This document shows positions 36,984 through 45,269 of a stretch of DNA of 64,000 nt, one piece after another. The notes under the pieces are model-generated. The model searched no databases. It worked only from the letters and a program-made list of their open reading frames with translations, and was not told the DNA's origin. Every line of letters starts with the position of its first letter. The stretch's first letter is position 1. Source of the stretch: Bradyrhizobium aeschynomenes (lineage in GTDB: Bacteria > Pseudomonadota > Alphaproteobacteria > Rhizobiales > Xanthobacteraceae). The stretch lies in NCBI RefSeq assembly GCF_013178945.1, contig NZ_JABFDM010000002.1, positions 558,001 to 622,000 of the forward strand, read 5' to 3'. Both the position numbers and the translations under genes were made by a program.

Positions 36984-38462
36984 ATGCACGTCGTAACCCT
37001 CGACAGCGACACCGATTTCGACGGCTGGCGTCGGGCGGCGCGGGCGCTGGCGATGAACGACGTCAGGGCCGCGGATGTGAGCTGGCGGGTCAAGGGCGCG
37101 GCGGCGGACCTGTTCGACGATCAGTCGGAGACACGGCTGCCCGACGTGCCCAAGGGCGCATTCTCGGTCCCCGCGAGCTTCATGGAGCTGGCCGAGAGCG
37201 CGATCCTGCACCGCGATCCCAACCGCTTCGCCCTGCTCTACCGGCTGCTGTGGCGTCTCCGCACCAACCACGACCTGATGGACATCGCGACCGATCCCGA
37301 TGTCGCCCAGGCCAACGCGCTGGCGCGCGCCGTCCGCCGTGACGTTCACAAGATGCATGCTTTCGTCCGCTTCCGCGAGGTCGGCCGCGAGCGCGAGGCG
37401 CGCTATGTCGCCTGGTTCGAGCCGGAGCATCACATCGTCGAACGCGCCGCGCCGTTCTTCGCCCGCCGCTTCGCCGACATGCCCTGGTCGATCCTGACGC
37501 CCGAACTCTGCGCCCATTGGGACGGCAGCCGGGTCTCCTTCACGCCCGGTGTGAGCAAGGCTGAAGCCCCGACTGAAGACCGGCTCGAAGAGGTGTGGCT
37601 GCGCTATTACGCCAGCATTTTCAATCCGGCACGGCTGAAAGTGAAGGCGATGGAAAAGGAGATGCCGAAGAAATATTGGCAGAACCTGCCCGAGGCGAAG
37701 CTGATCCAGCCGCTGATCGCGGCGGCCTCCCGGCGCACCACGGAGATGATCGCCGATGAAGGCACCGACCCGCACAAGCCGCAGAAGCGCGTCGAGGAGA
37801 CCGCGATGACCCGCAAGCCGAAAGCCCCCGCCGCTGCTGAGACCTCACGTGAAATGGCAGTGACCGATCTTCAGACCTTGCGTGAAGAAGCCGCCGCCTG
37901 CCGCGCCTGCCCGCTGTGGAAGGACGCGACGCAAACCGTATTCGGCGAAGGCCCGGAGCACGCGCCCTTGATGCTGGTCGGCGAGCAGCCCGGCGACAAG
38001 GAGGACCTCGCCGGCCATCCCTTCGTCGGCCCGGCCGGCCAGATGCTCGACCGCGCGCTTGCAGAAGCCGGCATCGACCGGTCCAAGGTCTACGTCACCA
38101 ATGCGGTGAAGCACTTCAAGTTCGTTCCCCGCGGCAAGATCCGGCTGCACCAGAAGCCGGCGACGCCGGAGATCAAGGCCTGCCGTCCCTGGTACGAGCG
38201 CGAGCTCGCCACCGTGCGTCCAGCCCTGGTCGTGGCGATGGGCGCGACCGCCGCGCAGGCGGTGTTCGGCAAGATCACCCAGGTCACCAAGAACCGCGGC
38301 CACATCGTCGACCTGCCCGAAGGTCCCCAGGCGATGATCACCGTGCACCCGTCCTATCTCTTGCGGCTGCCCGACGCCGACGCCAAGGCGCGGGAATACG
38401 CGCTGTTCGTGAAAGACCTGAAGATCGCCGCGGCCGCTCTCAAGCGCGCCGACGCGGCCTGA
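36984..38462 (+). CDS. DUF4130 / UdgX-type uracil-DNA glycosylase fusion
   Basis: 492 residues from ATG 36984 (MHVVTLDSDTDFDGWRRAAR). An upstream in-frame start would only add repeat-encoded residues. The N-terminal half (to about 260) is a DUF4130/TIGR03915 domain with conserved MPWSILTPELCAHWDG and MPKKYWQNLPEAK. The C-terminal half is a UdgX-class glycosylase: GEQPGDKEDL at about 333-342, then the loop PRGKIRLHQ with His389. In Mycobacterium UdgX a KRRIH loop lets the histidine attack the abasic sugar and lock the enzyme on DNA. Here the loop reads KIRLH, keeping the histidine. It probably acts with the radical SAM protein on damaged or uracil-containing DNA. Confidence 0.9.
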   Translation: MHVVTLDSDTDFDGWRRAARALAMNDVRAADVSWRVKGAAADLFDDQSETRLPDVPKGAFSVPASFMELAESAILHRDPNRFALLYRLLWRLRTNHDLMDIATDPDVAQANALARAVRRDVHKMHAFVRFREVGREREARYVAWFEPEHHIVERAAPFFARRFADMPWSILTPELCAHWDGSRVSFTPGVSKAEAPTEDRLEEVWLRYYASIFNPARLKVKAMEKEMPKKYWQNLPEAKLIQPLIAAASRRTTEMIADEGTDPHKPQKRVEETAMTRKPKAPAAAETSREMAVTDLQTLREEAAACRACPLWKDATQTVFGEGPEHAPLMLVGEQPGDKEDLAGHPFVGPAGQMLDRALAEAGIDRSKVYVTNAVKHFKFVPRGKIRLHQKPATPEIKACRPWYERELATVRPALVVAMGATAAQAVFGKITQVTKNRGHIVDLPEGPQAMITVHPSYLLRLPDADAKAREYALFVKDLKIAAAALKRADAA

Positions 38463-38480
38463 CGCTACGGCGAAAACGCA

Positions 38481-38505
38481 AATGGCCGGGTCGAACCCGG
38501 CCATT
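38481..38505. terminator. Bidirectional hairpin between convergent genes
   Basis: Perfect 10-bp stem AATGGCCGGG/CCCGGCCATT with a TCGAA loop, midway between the UdgX stop and the M20 hydrolase stop. There is no long T run on either side. Confidence 0.55.
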
Positions 38506-38530
38506 CGAGGAGAGCGTTCCTGGCCGAAGC

Positions 38531-39700
38531 TCACGCCGCCAGCGTATTCTCCACCACCTTGATGAAGAACGAGGTGCCGTAGACGATCGCCTCGTCGTTG
38601 AAGTTGTAGGCGGGGTGATGCAGGCCGGCGCTGTCGCCGTTACCGACGAAGATGAAGGCGCCGGGGCGGGCTTCGAGCATGTAGGCAAAATCCTCGCCGC
38701 CCATCATCGGCGGCATCTCATGCACATTGGCGTCGCCCGCAACCTCCTTGGCGGCGCGGATGGCGATGTCGGTCTGCTCGGCGTGGTTCATGACCACGGG
38801 ATAACCGCGCGCATAATTCAGGTCGATCTTGGCGCCGGTCATCTGGGCAACGCCGGTGACGACCTCACGCACCCGCTTCTCCATCAGCTCGCGCACCTTC
38901 GGCGTCAGCGTGCGCACCGTACCGCGCAGCACCGCGCTCTGCGGGATGACGTTGCGCGCATTGCCGGCGTGAAACTCGCAGATCGAGAGAACGGCAGCTT
39001 CCAGCGGATCGACGCTGCGCGAGACGATCTGCTGCAAGGCGGTAACGAGCTGGGCGCCGACCAGCAGCGAGTCGATGCAGTTGTGCGGCTTGGCCGCGTG
39101 GCCGCCATGGCCCTCGATGGTGATGTCGACCGCATCGGTCGAGGCCATCAGCGGCCCCTGGCGGATCGCGAAGGCGCCAACCGGCAGGCCCGGACCGTTG
39201 TGCATGCCGTAGACCTGGTCGATCTTGAAGCGGTCGATCAGGCCGTCCTTGATCATCGCCTCGGCGCCGGCCCCGCCCTCCTCGGCCGGCTGGAAGATCA
39301 CGGCGACCTCGCCGGCGAAGTTGCGGGTCTCGGCGAGATAGCGAGCGGCGCCGAGCAGCATCGCGGTGTGGCCGTCATGGCCGCAGGCATGCATCATGCC
39401 CGGAGTCTTGGAGGCATAAGGCAGCCCGGTCGCCTCCTCGATCGGCAGCGCGTCCATGTCGGCACGCAGGCCGAGCACCTTGACCTCGCCATTGCCGGGC
39501 TTGCGGCCCTTGATGACGCCGACCACGCCGGTCTTGCCGAGCCCCGTCACCACCTCGTCGCAGCCGAATTCGCGCAGCCGGTCGGCCACGAAGGCCGCAG
39601 TCCGGTGCACTTCATAGAGCAGTTCGGGATGGGAATGGATATCCCGCCGCCAGGCCTGGATATCGGGCTGCAGATCGGCGACGCGGTTGACGATGGGCAT
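38531..39700 (-). CDS. M20-family amidohydrolase (hippurate hydrolase type)
   Basis: 389 residues from ATG 39700. Metal and catalytic motifs are visible: LRADMDALPIEEATG, MHACGHDGHTAMLLG, QPAEEGGAGAE and, late, MPPMMGGEDFAYML. This is the arrangement of N-acyl-amino-acid amidohydrolases (hippurate hydrolase, IAA-amino-acid hydrolase relatives). It should cleave an N-acyl amino acid in the cytoplasm; the acyl group is unknown. It stands alone, divergent from the GMC oxidoreductase. Confidence 0.9.
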   Translation of the reverse strand: MPIVNRVADLQPDIQAWRRDIHSHPELLYEVHRTAAFVADRLREFGCDEVVTGLGKTGVVGVIKGRKPGNGEVKVLGLRADMDALPIEEATGLPYASKTPGMMHACGHDGHTAMLLGAARYLAETRNFAGEVAVIFQPAEEGGAGAEAMIKDGLIDRFKIDQVYGMHNGPGLPVGAFAIRQGPLMASTDAVDITIEGHGGHAAKPHNCIDSLLVGAQLVTALQQIVSRSVDPLEAAVLSICEFHAGNARNVIPQSAVLRGTVRTLTPKVRELMEKRVREVVTGVAQMTGAKIDLNYARGYPVVMNHAEQTDIAIRAAKEVAGDANVHEMPPMMGGEDFAYMLEARPGAFIFVGNGDSAGLHHPAYNFNDEAIVYGTSFFIKVVENTLAA

Positions 39701-39885
39701 GGGAAATCTCGTAACTCCAGAAGGGATTTGAGCCTTTCTAGCATGCAAAAGTCGCACCGCCCAAGATCTGAGCATGATCTGGGCTGCGCCCGTCTCATGG
39801 CTCGGTCAACCAGCCATGAACGTGGCGCTTGTCCGTCCCCGCCCCCGCTGACTAAAAGCCTCCCAAAGATGGGAAGGGAATGCCG

Positions 39886-41505
39886 ATGGGACGCCAGCTC
39901 GCGGGGGATTACGACTACATCGTGGTGGGTGCCGGCACCGCCGGCTGCATCCTCGCCAACCGGCTGTCGGCCGATCCGAACACCCGTGTCCTCATCCTCG
40001 AGGCCGGCGGCAACGACAACTGGATCTGGTTCCATATTCCGGTCGGCTACCTCTTCGCGATCGGCAATCCCCGCTCAGACTGGATGTTTCGCACCGAGGC
40101 CGAGCCGGGCCTGAACGGCCGTTCGCTGGCCTATCCCCGCGGCAAGGTGATCGGCGGCTGCTCGGCGATCAATGCGATGATCTCGATGCGCGGCCAGGCC
40201 GCCGACTACGACCATTGGCGCCAGCTCGGGCTTTCCGGCTGGTCGTATTCCGACGTGCTGCCGGTGTTCCGGCGGCTGGAGGACCATTTCCTGGGCGAGA
40301 GCGAGCACCATGGCGTGGGCGGCGGCTGGCGGATCGAGGCGCCCAGGCTGTCCTGGGCGGTTCTGGATGCGGTCGGCGACGCGGCCGAGCAGATGGGCAT
40401 CCGCCGCATCCCCGATTTCAATACCGGCGACAATGAGGGCATCAGCTATTTCCACGTCAACCAGAAGCGCGGCCGGCGCTGGTCGTCGGCGCGGGGCTTT
40501 CTCAAGCCGGCGCTGAACCGGCAGAACCTGCGGCTCGAAACCCACGTCCATGTCGATCGCCTGATCGTCGAGAACGGCCGCGCAGTCGGCGTGCGCTTCC
40601 GGCAGAACGGCGAGACCATCGAGGCGCGCACCAAGGGCGAGGTGATTCTGAGCGCCGGCTCGATCGGCTCGGTGCAGGTGCTGCAGCGATCGGGCGTCGG
40701 GCCCGCCGAATGGCTCGGCGAACTCGGTATTGATGTCGTCCTCGACAAGCCGGGCGTCGGGCGCAATCTGCAGGACCACCTGCAGCAGCGCGCGATCTAC
40801 AAGGTCACCGGCGTGAAGACGCTGAACGAGACCTACTACTCGCTGATGCGGCGCGGCCTGATGGGTCTCGACTATGCCTTCCGCCGGCGTGGTCCGCTGA
40901 CCATGGCGCCGTCGCAGCTCGGCATCTTCACGCGCTCGGATCCCCGGCGCGACCGCGCCAACATTCAATTCCACGTGCAGCCGCTATCGCTCGACAAGTT
41001 CGGCGATCCGCTGCATCGCTTTCCCGCCATCACCGTCAGCGCCTGCAATCTGCGGCCGACCTCGCGCGGCACTGTGCGGATCAGATCCGCCAAGATCGAC
41101 GAGGCGCCGTCGATCGCGCCGAACTATCTGGCGACCGAGGACGACCGACAGGTCGCGGCCGATGCGATCCGCGTCACCCGGCGGCTGATGAAGCAGAACG
41201 CGCTGTCGTCCTACAAGCCGGAGGAATATCTGCCGGGCCCGGCCGTCGGCGACGACGACGCCGCGCTCGCCAAGGCCGCCGGCGACATCGGCACCACGAT
41301 CTTCCATCCGGTCGGCACGGCGAAGATGGGCACCGCTGATGATCCGATGGCGGTGGTCGACGAACGGCTGCGCTTCCGTGGCCTCGACGGCCTGCGCATC
41401 GCCGACGCCTCGATCATGCCAACGATCACCTCCGGCAACACCAACACGCCGACCGCGATGATCGCGGAGAAAGCAGCGTCGATGATCCTGGAAGATGGGC
41501 GCTGA
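39886..41505 (+). CDS. GMC-family FAD oxidoreductase (choline/alcohol dehydrogenase-like)
   Basis: 539 residues from ATG 39886, six bases after AAGGGA; ATG 39880 is in frame but touches that site. FAD-binding GxGxxG near the start (YDYIVVGAGTAGCILANRL) and GMC signatures (GRSLAYPRGKVIGGCSAINA, then GEVILSAGSIGSVQVLQRSG) are present. The C-terminal active-site His of the family sits in GTTIFHPVGTAKMG and the second conserved region in SGNTNTPTAMIAEKA. It oxidises an alcohol; choline, glucose or long-chain alcohols are all possible. No betaine-pathway gene is adjacent, so betA is not assigned. Confidence 0.88.
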   Translation: MGRQLAGDYDYIVVGAGTAGCILANRLSADPNTRVLILEAGGNDNWIWFHIPVGYLFAIGNPRSDWMFRTEAEPGLNGRSLAYPRGKVIGGCSAINAMISMRGQAADYDHWRQLGLSGWSYSDVLPVFRRLEDHFLGESEHHGVGGGWRIEAPRLSWAVLDAVGDAAEQMGIRRIPDFNTGDNEGISYFHVNQKRGRRWSSARGFLKPALNRQNLRLETHVHVDRLIVENGRAVGVRFRQNGETIEARTKGEVILSAGSIGSVQVLQRSGVGPAEWLGELGIDVVLDKPGVGRNLQDHLQQRAIYKVTGVKTLNETYYSLMRRGLMGLDYAFRRRGPLTMAPSQLGIFTRSDPRRDRANIQFHVQPLSLDKFGDPLHRFPAITVSACNLRPTSRGTVRIRSAKIDEAPSIAPNYLATEDDRQVAADAIRVTRRLMKQNALSSYKPEEYLPGPAVGDDDAALAKAAGDIGTTIFHPVGTAKMGTADDPMAVVDERLRFRGLDGLRIADASIMPTITSGNTNTPTAMIAEKAASMILEDGR

Positions 41506-41941
41506 CGACCTCCATGCCGCTCGCCTGCAGCGAGCAGCATGACGCGAGATCGAACTCCTGACGCTGGGCTGTACGCTTACGCCGCGCGAACCGGTAGCGG
41601 TTTATCGCCCCAAGCTGACACTTCTCTGACAGCGCGCGACCATCGGACGCGATGCAGGACAGCGGGAATAACGTCTAAGCCGTCATCCGCCTGTCGTGAC
41701 TTCATGCCGCGACAACGTAGGGTTGGCAAAGCGACGCCGAAAGGCGGCGCGTGCCCATCATCGTGCGGCAGACGATGGCCAGGGCGACGAAACGCCGGAC
41801 GCATTCAACAGTCGCGTCCGTGGCCCCTGGATCGCGTCGCTACGCTCGCGATGACGGCGTTCGTGGCGGCGCTCGGTGCCCGCCACAATCGTCATTGCGA
41901 GCGAAGCGAAGCAATCCAGGGCCCAACCTAGCTCTCTGCTT
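41506..41941. other. Intergenic stretch, 436 bp, with outward-facing type A arms
   Basis: No gene. At about 41830-41860 a right arm (GGATCGCGTCGCTACGCTCG...GATGACGG) is followed at 41889-41925 by a left arm (CGTCATTGCGAGCGAAGCGA...AATCCAGG). The two halves therefore point away from each other, the reverse of the normal order. The rest shows nothing recognised. Confidence 0.55.
41830..41925. repeat. Type A repeat arms in everted order
   Basis: The arms match those at 46063-46138 but occur right-then-left around the 30-base ACGGCGTTCG...CCACAAT spacer, as if the centre and ends had been swapped or two half-elements had met. Confidence 0.55.
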
Positions 41942-43114
41942 TCAAATGATCCGCGCCACCAGCGGCACTCGCCGCAACAGCGCGGCCGCTCCCCAGCTCA
42001 CGAACAGCGTGCCCACCAGCACGATCGCGAACTTCACCGCGGCCGGCCACGCCGGATCGAACACCAGATATTGCAGCCAGAGCAACGGCAGGAAGTGCAG
42101 GAGATAAATGCCGTAGGCCGAGGGCTGCATGCGGTCCATCAGCGACAGCGTCGCCCTCGCCCAGCGCAGGAAGAAGGTCGGCACGCCGAACGCCATCGAC
42201 GCGCAGAAGCTCGCGACCGTGCACCCGTAGGCGGCCCGCCACCACAGCGGCGGCGAGTCGAAATCGGCGATCCAGTTGTGGTGGGCGTAGGCGAGCAGCA
42301 GGATCAGGCCGTAGCAGCCATAAGACAGGCCGAACCACACCGCCCAGCGCTGCACCAGCGCGCCGTCCTGCGAGAACGGTCCGGTGCGCAGGCCGGCGGC
42401 GCCGATCGCAATGCCGGCGATGAAGAACGTCGGATAGAGCAGCGCACGGCTGGCCTGCAACGGCAGCGGGAAATGGCCCGGCATGAACCACAGCCCATCG
42501 CCGAAGCCGAGATGCGGCGGCAGATAGGCGGCGTTGGCGAGCACGAGGAAAACGGCAAAGCCCGTGAGTGGCGCGCGCAGCAGCGTGCCGGCCAAGCGGC
42601 CGAGCGCCGGGATTGTCCGCGGCGCCAGAGTCCATGCGAGGGCAGCGAACAGGTCGAAGATCAGCAGCACGCCGAGAAACCATGCCGAGCCCGACGGCCA
42701 TGGGCCTGTGGTGATCATGCGCTCCCACACCGTCGTGAATTGGTCCTCCGCGACATAGTAGCGATAATAGGCGATCGGCATGATGACGAAGATCGAGACG
42801 ATGTAGGGCACGCCGAGCCGCAGCGCGCGGCGCCCGAGATATCCGGACGCGCCCCTTCTCGCCAGGCTCGCGGGCACGAACAGGCCGGAAATGAAGAACA
42901 TGCACGACATGAAATAGCTGTCGTTGAAAAGCGCGACGAGATCGAAACCGAGCCAGTGCATGCGGTCGCCGCCCTGGCCGAAATAGGTGTAGTTGATCGC
43001 GGCGTGATACAGCACGACCGAGAGCGTGATAAAAGTCCGGGCCCGGTCGAGCGGGACGATGCGCTCGCCCGCCGTCTCGGCCTGCTGCAGGTTCGGGTTC
43101 ACGCGGTCATGCAT
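41942..43114 (-). CDS. Membrane acyltransferase (acyltransferase-3 family)
   Basis: 390 residues with about ten hydrophobic segments. The N-terminal motif (PLDRARTFITLSVVLYHAAI) keeps the Arg and His expected near the first membrane segment of acyltransferase-3 proteins. YFMSCMFFISGLFVPASLAR and FLHRL-type later regions (YGIYLLHFLPLLWLQYLV) also fit. These enzymes add acyl groups to sugars, glycans or lipids at the membrane; some act on periplasmic glucans or exopolysaccharide. The acceptor is unknown and no polysaccharide gene is adjacent. Confidence 0.82.
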   Translation of the reverse strand: MHDRVNPNLQQAETAGERIVPLDRARTFITLSVVLYHAAINYTYFGQGGDRMHWLGFDLVALFNDSYFMSCMFFISGLFVPASLARRGASGYLGRRALRLGVPYIVSIFVIMPIAYYRYYVAEDQFTTVWERMITTGPWPSGSAWFLGVLLIFDLFAALAWTLAPRTIPALGRLAGTLLRAPLTGFAVFLVLANAAYLPPHLGFGDGLWFMPGHFPLPLQASRALLYPTFFIAGIAIGAAGLRTGPFSQDGALVQRWAVWFGLSYGCYGLILLLAYAHHNWIADFDSPPLWWRAAYGCTVASFCASMAFGVPTFFLRWARATLSLMDRMQPSAYGIYLLHFLPLLWLQYLVFDPAWPAAVKFAIVLVGTLFVSWGAAALLRRVPLVARII

Positions 43115-43337
43115 GGGTCCAGCTTCAGTCCATCAGACGCGATCATCGGCATCAACCTTCAATATACGTCGCGCCGCGCCTGGCCGATATCATGCTCGAG
43201 TATGCGAGCCGTGTGCCAACACGGGGCTCATCACGAACGCGTCATCGCAGATCCGACAGCGGACGGCTGGGAATAAACCGCCGGCTTCTCCGCTCTCCTC
43301 ACCCGCAAGCCTCGAGTGAGGGCAACGGGAGAGCACG

Positions 43338-44282
43338 ATGAGCTTCGATGATCACGACGAGCGCGGCCTCAGCCGCCGCCGGGTTTTGGAATGCATGACC
43401 TGGGCCGGCACCGGCGTGCTCTGGACCTTGTCGGGCGGCGTGCCGCGCTCGCTGGGCCTGATCGACGCGGCGCAGGCGGCCGAACAACAGGCCTCTGGCC
43501 TCACCTTCCTGCAGATCAGCGACAGCCATGTCGGCTTCGACAAGCCGGCCAATCCCAACGCGATCGGGACGCTGGAGGAAGCCGTCAACAGGATCAAGGC
43601 GATGCCGAAGAAGCCGGCCTTCATGATCCACACCGGCGACATCTCGCATCTGTCGAAGGCGGCGGAGTTCGACGACGCCGACCGCATCATCTCGCAGACC
43701 CGGCTCGACGTGCATTACGTGCCGGGCGAGCATGATTTCCTCGACGAGGACGTCAAGCTCTACAAGGAGCGCTACGGCAAGGGCACGCGCGGCGCCGGCT
43801 GGTATTCGTTCGACGCCAACGGCGTGCATTTCATCGGGCTCGTCAACGTCGTCGATCTCAAGGCCGGCGGGCTCGGCAATCTCGGTGCTGAACAGTTGGC
43901 CTGGCTGGAGCAGGACCTGAAGGGCCGCTCGAAATCGACGCCGATCGTGGTGTTCGCGCACATCCCGCTGTGGACGGTGTATCCACAATGGGGCTGGGGC
44001 ACCGAGGATGGTGGCCGCGCGCTGGATGTCCTGAAGGGCTTCGGCTCGGTGACGGTGCTGAATGGCCACATCCACCAAGTGATGCAGAAGGTCGAAGGCA
44101 ACGTGACCTTCCACACCGCGCGCTCGACCGCCTTCCCGCAGCCGGCGCCGGGCACCGCGCCCTCGCCCGGCCCGATGAAGGTCGAGGATGCCAAGCTGCG
44201 CAGCCTGCTCGGCATCGCCAGCATCGACTTCAAGGTCGGCGTCGAGCGGCTCGCGATCATCGACACACCGCTGGCGGGCTGA
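43338..44282 (+). CDS. Tat-exported metallophosphoesterase
   Basis: 314 residues, ATG 43338 after GGGAGAG. The N-terminus has a twin-arginine motif (LSRRRVLECM) and a hydrophobic stretch ending near DAAQAAE. Calcineurin-type metal motifs are in order: LQISDSHVGF (Asp, His), IHTGDISH (Asp), VPGEHD (the usual GNHD with Glu for Asn), VFAHIPLW (His) and VLNGHIHQ (His pair). It should hydrolyse a phosphate ester in the periplasm. It is followed after 11 bases by a cupredoxin and then a sigma/anti-sigma pair, all on one strand. Confidence 0.87.
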   Translation: MSFDDHDERGLSRRRVLECMTWAGTGVLWTLSGGVPRSLGLIDAAQAAEQQASGLTFLQISDSHVGFDKPANPNAIGTLEEAVNRIKAMPKKPAFMIHTGDISHLSKAAEFDDADRIISQTRLDVHYVPGEHDFLDEDVKLYKERYGKGTRGAGWYSFDANGVHFIGLVNVVDLKAGGLGNLGAEQLAWLEQDLKGRSKSTPIVVFAHIPLWTVYPQWGWGTEDGGRALDVLKGFGSVTVLNGHIHQVMQKVEGNVTFHTARSTAFPQPAPGTAPSPGPMKVEDAKLRSLLGIASIDFKVGVERLAIIDTPLAG

Positions 44283-44293
44283 GGATCGATCGC

Positions 44294-44620
44294 ATGACGA
44301 TATCAGTATCGCTCGGGCGAAGCATCCGCCTCGCCCTCACCGCCGCCGTGCTCGGCATCGCGCCGCTGCACGCCGAGACCATCAAGGTCACGATCGACAA
44401 CTTCACCTTCGCGCCGGCAGAGGTGACGGTGAAGGTCGGCGACACCGTCACCTGGACCAATCACGACGACATTCCACATACGGTGGTGTCGGCGGGCAAG
44501 TACCGCTCGAAGACACTCGATACCGATGACAGCTTCTCGTTCACTTTCGTGTCCCGCGGCGACTACAAGTACTTCTGCTCGCTGCATCCGCACATGACTG
44601 GGATGGTCAAGGTTGAGTAG
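44294..44620 (+). CDS. Periplasmic cupredoxin (amicyanin/plastocyanin-like)
   Basis: 108 residues from ATG 44294. A signal peptide (LALTAAVLGIAPLHA, then ETI) precedes a single small beta-barrel. Type 1 copper ligands are visible: His62 (IPHTVV) and Cys95, His98, Met101 in YFCSLHPHM, the CxxHxxM spacing of amicyanin-type proteins. It should carry electrons or copper in the periplasm. It sits between the Tat phosphoesterase and the ECF sigma gene and is probably part of the same transcript. Confidence 0.9.
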   Translation: MTISVSLGRSIRLALTAAVLGIAPLHAETIKVTIDNFTFAPAEVTVKVGDTVTWTNHDDIPHTVVSAGKYRSKTLDTDDSFSFTFVSRGDYKYFCSLHPHMTGMVKVE

Positions 44621-44717
44621 CGTCACGAACCAGGGCATGAGAACAGCATCAGGACCGGGCCGGCAGCGAACTGCCGCCCCGGCCGTGACGTCGCGAACCG
44701 AACCGGAAAGGACGCCG

Positions 44718-45269
44718 GTGCCCCCATCGCCTGACGATTCCGAGCGAGCACGGCGCTTTCGAGAGGCGGCGCTGCCCTGTCTGGACGACGTCTACACGCT
44801 GGCGCGCTATCTGCTGCGCAATCCCGCAGACGCTGAGGACGCCGTGCAGGAATGCTATCTGCGCGCGCTGAAGCACTTCGACACCTATCGCGGCCCGGCG
44901 ATGAAGCCGTGGCTGTTCGCGATCCTGCGCAACGTCTGCCACGCCGAGTTTGCCCGCCGCGCCGTCGCGCCGGTCAAGGCACTGGACGATGCGCCCGAGG
45001 CTGTCGAGCAGGCGCCAATCTGGCAGGAAATCGCCGAGACGCCGGAAGGCGCCGTGTTGCGTGAGCGCAACGCGTCGGCAATTCAACGGATGATCGAGAC
45101 GCTCGCCGAGCCGTTTCGCGAGACCTTCGTGCTGCGCGAGATCAACAATCTGTCCTATCGCGAGATCGCGGAGGCCGCCGGCGTGCCGGTCGGCACCGTG
45201 ATGTCGCGCCTCGCCCGCGCCCGCGCGATGCTGCGCGCCGCCTGGCTCGCGCAGGAGGAGCCACAATGA
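44718..45269 (+). CDS. ECF sigma factor
   Basis: 183 residues from GTG 44718, chosen because GGAAAGGA lies six bases upstream. In-frame starts at 44613 (TTG) and 44637 (ATG) would add a Pro/Arg-rich extension without sigma features. Region 2 (DDVYTLARYLLRNPADAEDA, then KPWLFAILRNVCHAEFARR) and region 4 (EPFRETFVLREINNLSYREI, then VPVGTVMSRLARARAMLRAA) are clear. The zinc anti-sigma gene overlaps its stop by four bases. With the cupredoxin and phosphoesterase upstream, a copper or redox envelope stress response is a reasonable guess. Confidence 0.87.
   Translation: MPPSPDDSERARRFREAALPCLDDVYTLARYLLRNPADAEDAVQECYLRALKHFDTYRGPAMKPWLFAILRNVCHAEFARRAVAPVKALDDAPEAVEQAPIWQEIAETPEGAVLRERNASAIQRMIETLAEPFRETFVLREINNLSYREIAEAAGVPVGTVMSRLARARAMLRAAWLAQEEPQ

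Noticed and set aside
38450..39900. Assignment of betA/betaine pathway to the GMC oxidoreductase and its neighbour
   Set aside because: No betaine aldehyde dehydrogenase or choline transporter is adjacent, and M20 hydrolase is not part of that pathway.
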